Assembly: GCA_001642005.1 (NCBI GenBank)
Contig: LWCA01000487.1
Span: 1-25,867 of the forward strand
DNA: 25,867 bases
Source of the DNA: Intoshia linei
Taxonomy: Eukaryota; Orthonectida; Rhopaluridae
Direction of reading: 5' to 3'
Under the pieces are notes generated by a model. The model searched no databases, was not told where the DNA came from, and was given only the letters and a program-made list of their open reading frames with translations. Every line of letters starts with the position of its first letter. The stretch's first letter is position 1. Position numbers and translations under genes: made by a program. This document shows, piece after piece, positions 18,134-25,867 of the stretch.

Positions 18134-19529
18134 TCATAGTTGGTCCAATTCTTTAACTTCATGATAGAAATCCTTAAAAAATAAACATTAAATATTAAGT
18201 AAATATGTTTTAATAAATAAAGTTTCATTTATGAACATAATTTTTGACATTTTATATTACACTAGCTTGATGTTATATACTTCTTACATACACTAGCTAG
18301 ATCTGCAAAAAATAACTGTATAAGAAATGGGAATATAAATCTATTATTTTACCTATAATAAATTCACAATATTCAATTCTTTAATCTACTTTCAGTGTTA
18401 TTGAAATATCCAATAAAAAGTGTTCCAAATTTTGAAGTGATTTGAAGTGGTTTATTTTTTTAATTGGTCATGCTAAACACCTTTCCCGCAAATTAATTTG
18501 GCAAGGATTCAAATCAAAACTGGTCAAATTATTTTTGATTAGAATATTTTTTGAAGAATAACATGTTTTTTTATACAAAGTGGAAAAAAATTAATTTACA
18601 AATTATTAATTGTTAATATAATTAGCCCAGTGTTCAGTATATTTTGTAAATAGATATTATGTTAAAATAGAAAAATTTAAATCACACAATCTCAAAATAA
18701 AAACTTTTATATTTATCCATTGGTTAGTTTTATTAGTTTGATAATTAATCACGTTAATATATATATAATTAATTACAAATAGTAAAATTAAATAATTACT
18801 AATCCCAGCATGGACATTTCCAAAATGTAAGGCACAAGTGTCAATGAGAAATAGTTTAATGTGTCGGCTATATTTTAAAATTAGATAAAATGTAATACAA
18901 TGTGCTGTACGGTGTCAATCATATCAAAGAATCAAGGACGGTTGAAAATGGTGTATTTTAGTTAAAAATCAAATTCAAAAAAATATTTAACAAAGATCTC
19001 TAGTCGATTTGCAATGAACAAAAAACTAATTAAAAATTAATATTAAAACACAATAAATTATTAATTATTAGAAACTACTAGCTGCCCTGTTATGTACATT
19101 GTACAAAAAGCATCCCAGCTCTGCCGAGAATGCAGTATGCAAAAATATTTATTTTGAGGTTTCAAAGTTTAATTTGAAACCTTTAATTTATGATAATGCT
19201 TATGATTTTATAAACTGACCCCGAATTTGTGTTTTTTAAATTTTACGATTCGTCGTTTTAAAATTTTTTTTACGGTTTTTTTTGTCAAGAGGATAATTTC
19301 CTATGTTGAAATTTGACTTACTTTCTACACCGGCAAAAACTTGTATATATAAAAAGTATAATTTATACTTTTAACAATTCTGGGACTGTCAGTTTTATGA
19401 ATAAATACTTAAAAAATTACTAATAAATTTTTGTTTTTTCCCACTGGTTACTGCATTAGCATATCTTTCAAATATACTGATATCATCAAGAGCATCATTC
19501 ACTCTGAATAAATACAGAAGTAACACCAT
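18134..19529 (-). CDS. possible tiny two-exon gene, unrecognised
   Basis: Candidate exon 19529-19452 reads MVLLLYLFRVNDALDDISIF then ERYANA up to donor GCA|GTAACC (phase 0). Alternatively it begins at acceptor TATTCAG near 19503. A phase-0 terminal exon, 18172-18134, follows acceptor TTTTTTAAG and reads DFYHEVKELDQL and TGA. The joined sequence is helical and well balanced in composition, unlike chance AT-rich ORFs. However, it is short, the intron is 1.28 kb and holds a repeat fragment, and no family is recognised. Confidence 0.25.
19079..19134 (-). repeat. 190-bp dispersed repeat, partial copy 4
   Basis: In reverse complement it shares TCGGCAGAGCT, TTTTTGTAC and TGTACATAACAG with the right third of copies 1-3, but is more diverged. 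Confidence 0.5.
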
Positions 19530-19843
19530 GAAAACTAAATTGTATTATAATAATTACAGTTTTAAAGTTAACCCTAAAACAACCGAACCAAAAATATAAC
19601 GATAACTACTAGCGGTGTTTATTTTAACTATATTTTTCGTTTTAAGACTAATTTTGAGTTATAAATATTATACTATACAATGCTATACTACAATTTATGT
19701 ATAATGATGTATAACATACGTTTTTGTACGTCTATCGAATTTCGGATATTCACAATCGAATCCATTCATTGAATTCCAAAAAATATCATTTTTATCAAAG
19801 CATTAAAGATTTGTATCGATTCCAGTGGATATATTGAATACTG

Positions 19844-20054
19844 TTGATAATATAATAAACTAGGTTGACTGTTATGTACTACGTACAAACAGCACCTAGC
19901 TCTGCCGAAAGCACATTTTTCTTCTACCAAAAAAATAAATTCACGTTGAAAATCTAACTTAAAAATCCTACTAGTCACTATTATCAATCCTTTAAAAAAG
20001 TGGTTCCCAAACTTGTTTTAGGTAGAATTTGCATATCACATTACTATTTACTTT
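19844..20054 (-). repeat. 190-bp dispersed repeat, copy 3
   Basis: It is the reverse complement of copy 1 over nearly its full length, including AAGTAA..AGTAATGTGATATG at one edge and ACATAACAGTCAACCTAGT at the other. On the plus strand it contains AGTGGTTCCCAAACTTGTTT, a hAT-like motif. The minus ORF 19766-19987 runs through it and is not a gene. Confidence 0.8.
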
Positions 20055-20255
20055 AAAGTGAATTATTCCATTTTAATTTTGTTTTGTTAACATTTGTGTA
20101 AAGAATTTTAAAAATAATTTTTATCTTATTTTTTTAATTTATTAGACAGAATGTGTGTATAATCTTTACTTATATACAAAGTAAAAAATAAATAAATACA
20201 AACAAACTAAATAATAAAGTAAAATGGTTAAAAATGTCTGTTTATTTGTTCCAGC

Positions 20256-20477
20256 TTATTTAAGAAAGTAATGGGATTCGAGTTTTACTAATTCCATATT
20301 CTTACAACCGTTTTTCCAGTGTGTTGTTTTATTGCAAATTTTAATTTCAGAAATTGTGTTCTTCAAGATTAAAAATCCCAATTGTGCTTTGTTTTTAAAT
20401 TCAAACCCGTCCTAGAGTTATAAAAATACACATTCTAATGAAGTTTTAAATTCATCAATATTATGATAATTTTCAAC
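20256..20477 (-). CDS. unrecognised C-terminal exon(s)
   Basis: The firm part is 20411-20256, after acceptor ACTCTAG. It has 51 codons of balanced composition: DGFEFKNKAQLGFLILKNTI, SEIKICNKTTHWKNGCKNME, then LVKLESHYFLK and TAA. Directly upstream another open stretch (VENYHNIDEFKTSLEC, about 20477-20430) ends at GT, and the GT...AG segment between them is only 18 nt (20412-20429) and contains in-frame stops. Either this is an ultrashort intron, or the real donor lies further upstream (for example GTTAAAG, giving about 72 nt) and the second stretch is chance. No protein family is recognised. No signal peptide or start codon is visible, so the 5' exons are missing from this model. Confidence 0.42.
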
Positions 20478-20988
20478 TTTAACATTTAGAAATTTAATTT
20501 TGACGTTTATTTATGTCAAAGCATCAGTTATAAATATTTATATATTCACTAATATAATATATATTTTTATATCATTTTTACATATAGACGTATTTATAAT
20601 AAAATTTACAAGCCAAATTTTTTATTATTATTGTATGGAGTTTAATAGTTAACAATTACTAAAGTTTTTTTTTTGTTAATGAAAATATGATTTACTAAAA
20701 AAACATAATACATTTGAAAATGTTTAGCATTTCTATATTTTCCAACTACTGCAAATGAATTTACGTGATTTATGACAAATTTATTTAAATTACGAGAGAA
20801 AGTGAAAAATACAACTTTCCATTATTAAATATATGAGGATCCATCGCATCCATCCATCCATGGATAATATCAATAAATTATGATACATATTATGTATATA
20901 CGTTTTCAATCGTTAAGACTATGTTTTCAGCAATAAGATTATGTTTGCAATCAATAAAATTTTATTATGGAAATGTACATATACAACC
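20478..20988. other. AT-rich stretch without recognised gene
   Basis: It contains a CATC-repeat run near 20839-20863 and imperfect repeats of ATGTTTTCAxCAATAA near 20900-20960. Nothing else is evident. Confidence 0.3.
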
Positions 20989-21117
20989 TAACTCAATTTT
21001 TTGGATTTTTGCTAAATTATATAGAATGCATATTATGCATTGAATACAATTTAAATAATGTAAATTGTCAGAATTCGAGAAATTAAATCGTTAATAAAAT
21101 CCAAAAAAATTGAGCTA
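20989..21117. mobile_element. Tc1/mariner-type MITE, 125 bp
   Basis: The left is TA|ACTCAATTTTTTGGATTTTT (from 20991). The right in reverse is TA|GCTCAATTTTTTTGGATTTT (to 21115). The inverted repeats are about 19 bp and TA is duplicated at both ends. It is non-coding. Confidence 0.7.
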
Positions 21118-21212
21118 GAAACAAATTTAAAAAAATAAACTGTATAACTAAACATGGAGAACAATATTATAAAGTCGGTACTACATTTAAAAGCTCACAC
21201 ACCAATTTCCGT

Positions 21213-21401
21213 TAAAATAAAGTTCAGTTTTAATTTCATCCATAATATTTTTAAAGTGATGTTAAAAATGACAAACGCAACTCTATTAGATAGCGTTAAA
21301 TGTTTTTGATTGCGAATTAGTTTATTTATTTTAAAAACACACACTTTTAGTGCTAATTTTCCATCAAATTCTAAAATTTTTGAAAAAATGTGACACCCTA
21401 A
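21213..21401. repeat. partial relative of the 8647-9640 transposon
   Basis: AATAAAGTTCAGTTTTAATTT and CTAAAATTTTTGAAAAAATG, then TGACACCCTA, match 9105-9170 and 9605-9640 of the intronic element. This copy lacks the MITE that interrupts the other one. Confidence 0.6.
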
Positions 21402-22786
21402 TATACATATATAATATACATGTAGTGATGAGAATTTATATTTTAATAAAATTTTAAATTAAAAATTGCCATAGTAATGACTGTATAAGAAATTTACTAT
21501 ACAATTTTGAATATAAATCGTTCATTGTCATCGAAATTAATTATTGACTGAATTCATTATAGACGGATAGACTTATATTATTTGGTGGTTAACAGGGTTG
21601 ATATATTGTATGGTATAGTTAATATATACTTATGTGCTAATTCAAAATTTATACCTATAAAAATCTTTGTGTGTCTTGTTTGCATATATAACTTTATAGC
21701 TGGAATGTATTGTTTACACTAATAATCAGTCTGAAATAAATAGTTAAACCTATAATTACCAAAAAAAAATACGAGAAATATTTTATGAAGCTCATCAAGT
21801 GAAACTTTATGTACTATACCCGTATATACCACTTAATCAATTAAATTAAACAAAATTAAAACATTTTACAAAGATTTGTATGAAATGCTTATCATTAAAT
21901 AGCTGACATTTTTGTAGTCGATATAATGACCGTTATTGGTCTGAAATTTCGATGTTCGATAACAGTGGAACCACCACTATTGACTGCTTCCGTTAGTTTC
22001 TCCAAAAAAATTAATTTTTAGCATTTTTCATATAAAGATTCCGTTATTGGCCTGTTTCTATTATTGGCTGTCATTTTTGAAATAAACATTGGTGCCCTGG
22101 TACAAAATAATGTTGAAGATTGTGAAAATTTATATAAATTGAGGGAGTTATTTAAGTTGTATCTAACGTGATCACCATGATCACTTTATGATTTTTTACG
22201 ATAATAATGTTTAATTTGTAAAAATCTTTAAATAACATTACACCAGTATCATATATAAATATAATTATCACGTTTGCATCAAATACAAACCTGTTTTTCA
22301 CTGTCGCATATGTAAAAAATTCGTCTCTTTACAACGGGTGAATTTGAAAATTAATTTAATTTCAGTAATATTATCTGATAAAGGAATCTAAAAGATACTT
22401 CTATAGAAATACACAACGGATCAAAATTTTTATCTCCATCAAAAATTTTCATTATTCATTAATGATATTACATTGTTCTTAATTTTGTCTAAAATGATAC
22501 CATTTACTAGTAAAATCTCTTCCAGTGAATGTATACTTTTGATTTGAGATAAATTCGGCAAATTTAGTGATATGGTCATAATATGGTCATAATATGGTTA
22601 AAAATGTTTGAATATGACACGTTCTGAAAACATTGGTTTAATGTAGTGACAACAATTATTCTACGAAAGTTTCTATTCCTAATTAACCCAATTAACTGAC
22701 TTTAAATTCTACAATGTAAAACTATCATATTTTGTATAACCAAGGGTATAGTGTTAAAAGACAATTTAACATTTATGACATCATTC
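21402..22786. other. intergenic, with one pogo-like end
   Basis: Mostly featureless AT-rich DNA. At 21963 CAGTGGAACCACCACTATTG resembles a pogo/Tigger terminus, and GTTATTGG(T/C)CTG occurs twice nearby (21933, 22043), but no matching opposite end was found. A small inverted repeat GTGATCA..TGATCAC lies at 22170-22186. Confidence 0.35.
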
Positions 22787-24220
22787 TTAATTAATATTTA
22801 TTTTTTCACGTTCATCATTTTTTCTTGATTCCAGTTGTTGTTTTAATTCTTTTATAATATATTTATTACGTTGGTTTTCTGTTTTCAGTTTCAAACTTGA
22901 GACAGATTTCTAATATAGAGAATTAATATTTATGTAACTAGTAAAATCATTAAATTCGTATTTATAGTAAATAATAAACCTTTTGAGTATCGTAGCAATT
23001 GACGAAACATGAATGTTTGGACCATCCTTTCGATAAATCAAGCGATTGAACCATCATCTAATATATAATTTTTTAATTGGATTTTGAGATTAATTTATAT
23101 GAAATCATGGTAGCACTTTTTTTTCAATAAGTTAAGTTTTTGCTAGCTTTAGAGTCAATAATTACTATTTTCACGATCTCACACTAATACCTAGAGTATT
23201 TATCTAATTTAATTTAGTATACAAAATATCAATCTGATCTAGAAAGGCTAGTTAAATTTTTACCCTCTAAGGCAGTGATTCTCACTTTTTTACCATAGCG
23301 CATACTTAGCATAAACCACCTAATTTGTAATTTTATAGATTATTTTTTCGAATGAATCAATGATTTGTGTGATGGGCAACCAATGTAAAAATGTGCGCAG
23401 AAGATCATGCGAATCGTCAAGGCCAGAATGCATCATACAAACAGTAAAATTTTCTAACAAAAGTAATGGTTTTGGGGATATATCTTCTGTGGGAATGGGT
23501 GAATTACAGATTTGTGAAGGTATAATGAACCAGCATACCTATAAAAATGTATTAAAAAATTTTTTTGATGAAGTGACACAACGGCACATTGATCAGAAGT
23601 ATATATTCCAACATGATTCCGCTCCATGTCACAAAGCCGAATCTGTAACTTCATATTTCCAAAATGAAGGTATTGCCATTCTTGAATGGCCCGGAAATTC
23701 CCCAGATATGAACCCAATCGAAAATTTGTGGGCAAAATTGAAAGAGGAAGTTCATACAATTCCAATAAGATCAAAATCGGAACTGATTATTCGCCTACAT
23801 ACAGTATGGAACAATTCTTCTAATTTGAAAAAACTGGCAAAAGACGTATTAATAGTATGCCGCGGAGAGTTATGGCTCTCATACATGCTGAAGGAGGTGT
23901 TACAAAATATTAATTAATTTTAATTAATCATAAATATATATGTAACTTATATTCAAAATTTTATTTAATTTCATCAACTCATTAGTGAATTAATAACAAA
24001 AGAATATATAAAAAATAATTATTATAATCTTATGATCAACACTATTATGCATCGTGGAGAAATGGATTAAAACATTTCATAACATCTTTGCATATAAAAT
24101 TATTACTTGACCCTTCTTTGCAGCACAATTTCTAGATTTTTCCAATAATAATTTTTCTTGAGTTTCTGTCAATATTTTTAAAGTATATTGATAATTTGTT
24201 CGACTGTCGCTCAATTCATT
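22787..24220 (-). CDS. Lys/Glu-rich, probably coiled-coil protein, three 3' exons
   Basis: Exon 24220-24107 reads NELSDSRTNYQYTLKILTET, QEKLLLEKSRNCAAKKGQ, from acceptor GTTTAG to donor CAA|GTAATA. Exon 23057-22980 reads MMVQSLDLSKGWSKHSCFVN, CYDTQK, to donor AAG|GTTTAT. Exon 22909-22787 reads KSVSSLKLKTENQRNKYIIK, ELKQQLESRKNDEREKININ and TAA. All junctions are phase 0, so 38+26+40 residues join without shift. The first and last exons are highly charged and helix-prone with Leu/Ile spacing suggesting coiled coil; the middle exon has two Cys. No family is recognised. The 1049-nt intron contains a Tc1 transposase remnant; the other is 70 nt. The 5' exons lie at higher coordinates, not identified. 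Confidence 0.5.
23277..23350 (+). other. hAT-like terminus abutting the Tc1 remnant
   Basis: GGCAGTGATTCTCACTTTTTT, then ACCATAGCGCA, resembles a hAT end. No opposite end or target duplication was found, so it is only suggestive. Confidence 0.25.
23339..23917 (+). pseudogene. Tc1-like transposase, C-terminal two thirds
   Basis: The frame is open from 23339 (after TAG 23336-23338) to TAA 23915-23917. It covers most of the DDE domain of a Tc1-type transposase: IIFFSNES, NVRRRS, TVKFSNKSNGFGDISSVGMG, EGIMNQHTYKNVL, IFQHDSAPCHKAESV, and EWPGNSPDMNPIENLWAKLK. The second catalytic Asp (FQHDSAPCH) and the final Glu (PIENLW) are present with DD34E-type spacing. The first catalytic Asp, usually FSDES, is Asn here. 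The N-terminal paired-type DNA-binding domain and both inverted repeats are missing. It is therefore a 5'-truncated, inactive copy, lying antisense in the intron of the minus-strand gene 22787-24220. The overlapping minus ORF 23454-23774 is a shadow. Confidence 0.88.
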
Positions 24221-24317
24221 CTAAACATAAAAATCCATATTATTTTAAATTTTACAGGAATATCGAGTTTATTAAGCGTAATTTACAACATTCATCACAG
24301 TTGTGATTACATCCTTT

Positions 24318-24395
24318 ACTTATATAAAATTAAATATCTGCGTGTGTGTTACCGTTTATTTAAAAAAATAATAATGTTAGAATTAAAAAACCCAA
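24318..24395 (+). repeat. ACTTATATA/TG-rich dispersed repeat, copy 3
   Basis: TTACTTATATAAAATTAAAT, CTGCGTGTGTGTTACCGTTT, ATTTAAAAAAATAATAATG, AGAATTAAAAAACCCA. It keeps the block order of copies at 13146 and 14418. Confidence 0.5.
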
Positions 24396-24587
24396 ATATT
24401 AATTAATTTACTTTAGGCTTTACTTTATGAATGCCAAAATTAAACTTTTCTATGATTCAACATAACTTAGTGCGCTAAGTTAACTAACGCTACGACCATA
24501 TATACGAAATGTACGAATTGAAAATCTTACGAGTTCGAACTCCAATTCTTATTAAATAAAACGTGACAAATACCAAAATAGTATATT

Positions 24588-25181
24588 GCAGTGTTAGAGT
24601 TATAATGTTCTATCTGCATTTTTGTAAAAAATGAGGTTTTTGATGAAAAATGTTTTAAATCATATTTTACATTTTTACCAAAAAAATTAAGCTTGAAACC
24701 GTATTATTTTATGATATAACGAACATTTACTGGTTCAATTACTAAATCTCAACTTGATAATTCCTTAAAAAATTATCAAATTCCTATTAAAAATAACCTC
24801 GCAGATTCTAAAAAATAAGATATAAGTATGTTAATCAAAATAGACAATGAGTAAATAATTTTATAATTTAAACATATAAGTTAATAAAAATGTTAAATGT
24901 TAACAGTTTCTATAGAATAATGTTCTATTTGAATTTTTTTCAAATCAAATAGTTAGATAGATTGTTCTATTAGTGAAATTCAAGTTCTGAAAAACCCTTA
25001 TGTTTTTATTTTTATCGTACGAAACTTTTCAATATACTTTAACAAATATTAAAAAACTAAATTGTATAATTAAATTTCAACATAAAAATTATATTTTAGG
25101 CAATATAGTACTTTTAAACTTTAAAGTCGATTTATAAAAAACTATGTTTTTGCAGATAGAACATTATAACTCTAACACTGC
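24588..25181. mobile_element. MITE with 31-bp perfect terminal inverted repeats
   Basis: Both ends read GCAGTGTTAGAGTTATAATG then TTCTATCTGCA inward, identical over 31 bp. The total is 594 bp with no coding capacity. The ATGTTCTAT motif recurs inside (about 24918). CAGTG ends suggest hAT or pogo mobilisation. However, the flanks (ATATTG left, CGATAT right) show no clear 8-bp or TA duplication, so the superfamily is open. Perfect long repeats indicate a fairly recent insertion or strong constraint. Confidence 0.85.
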
Positions 25182-25818
25182 GATATAGCACTGGTCGAAG
25201 GTCAAAATTATCGATAATTTTAATTATTACTAAACGATAGAGCATATCATTTTACATAGAAAAATGAAATATTATAAAAATTAATCGCGTAGATTTCATA
25301 CAGTTCACCTTTGAAAATGCCATTTATCCATTTTTTTAATATTAATAACTATGGTTAAAGTAATATATAAGAATATATTTTATATTATATGTCATTAAAT
25401 ATTGTAAACTAAACTAAATTATAATTGTAGTGGATTCTTCACACATTAATTATAAAATAAATAAAAATTAAATAATTAGTGTCTACAGCATATTCGAGAT
25501 TAAATAAACTTAATTTATATATTATAATATCGTTAAAATTAAGGAATCATCTTTTTATAATTTTTTTTTTAATCTGCTGTTTTTAAATAAACTTGTATCC
25601 AATGTTATTTTACTATAAATATGCTCTATTTTGGCTTCTAACAAAATCTTCTAATGGATATAACTTTTATTCTAGTGAATGAAAAGTTTTAATATTTTGG
25701 CATATCATTTTATTCATATATTAATATGTAGATACATTACATTACTTACATTTTGTTATTCAAATACAATATAATTCAAATATAATATATTATAGTTTTT
25801 GAGAAGTGTCAAATAATG
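25182..25818. other. AT-rich intergenic stretch
   Basis: No gene or repeat is recognised. A minus ATG at 25299 opens a short hydrophobic frame (MKSTRLIFIIFHFS) ending at a GTAAAA donor. It could be a signal-peptide exon, but no second exon was found. Confidence 0.3.
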
Positions 25819-25867
25819 TATTAGGTCGTTTCATAAGTAATGTCGTTTTTATTGTAACTTTATTATA
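25819..25867 (+). mobile_element. left end of a mariner transposon (runs out of window)
   Basis: TA (25819-25820) is followed by TTAGGTCGTTTCATAAGTAA and TGTCGTTTTTATTG. This matches the characteristic mariner inverted repeat pattern TTAGGT..(x)CATAAGTAATG next to its TA target. The body and transposase would lie beyond 25867. Confidence 0.8.

Noticed and set aside
19766-19987. Minus ORF of 73 codons
   Set aside because: It runs through a dispersed repeat copy whose other copies do not keep the frame.
21963-22080. pogo-like terminus CAGTGGAACCACC
   Set aside because: No matching inverted end and no clean TA; kept only as a note in the intergenic entry.
23454-23774. Minus ORF of 106 codons
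   Set aside because: It is the antisense shadow of the Tc1 transposase frame.
24532-24545. GAGTTCGAACTCC, like a tRNA T-loop / B box
   Set aside because: It is itself a short palindrome, the stem-loop spacing is wrong for a T-arm, and no acceptor or anticodon stem can be formed upstream.

Overview
The window looks like nuclear DNA from a very AT-rich invertebrate animal. The base composition is extremely AT-biased. Genes are split by short GT-AG introns, many only 37-70 nt, and the window is crowded with animal-type DNA transposons: piggyBac, hAT, Tc1/mariner and pogo-like. I cannot name the species. There is no bacterial gene organisation, CRISPR array, rRNA or credible tRNA. The longest single-frame ORFs are therefore mostly transposon remains or single exons of split genes.

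Layout. 1-982: right part of a decayed piggyBac element, ending at a TTAA. 1310-6578 (+): the last three exons of a membrane-anchored histidine acid phosphatase (called HAP-A here). A 4.7-kb intron between its first two visible exons carries a piggyBac MITE, a Tc1/mariner-type MITE, a hAT element with a perfect 8-bp target duplication, and a degenerate hAT transposase. 6613-10702 (-): a second, convergent acid phosphatase paralogue (HAP-B), readable from signal peptide to cytoplasmic tail over 11 exons. Its catalytic residues are almost all replaced, so it is a dead enzyme or a decaying gene. Its 1.6-kb intron 4 holds nested transposons. 10756-12030: shattered integrase of an LTR-type retroelement. 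14108-14867 (+): a small three-exon gene for a signal peptide plus one membrane span. 16218-16896 (-): C-terminal exons of an Asn-rich single-span membrane protein that may be a third, very diverged phosphatase paralogue (HAP-C). 18134-20470: two weak coding stretches on the minus strand among repeats. 22787-24220 (-): three phase-matched exons of an unrecognised Lys/Glu-rich protein, with a Tc1 transposase remnant in its intron. 24588-25181: a MITE with 31-bp perfect terminal repeats. 25819-25867: the left end of a mariner element running out of the window.

The main biological signal is a local cluster of single-span histidine acid phosphatase relatives. HAP-A and HAP-B share three intron positions and phases and lie tail to tail, with stop codons 34 nt apart and a palindromic poly(A) signal between them. 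HAP-B has lost the RHG histidine, the second active-site arginine and the C-terminal HD pair, while keeping signal peptide, fold motifs and membrane anchor. All exon models come from reading frames and splice sites only; no transcript data were available.
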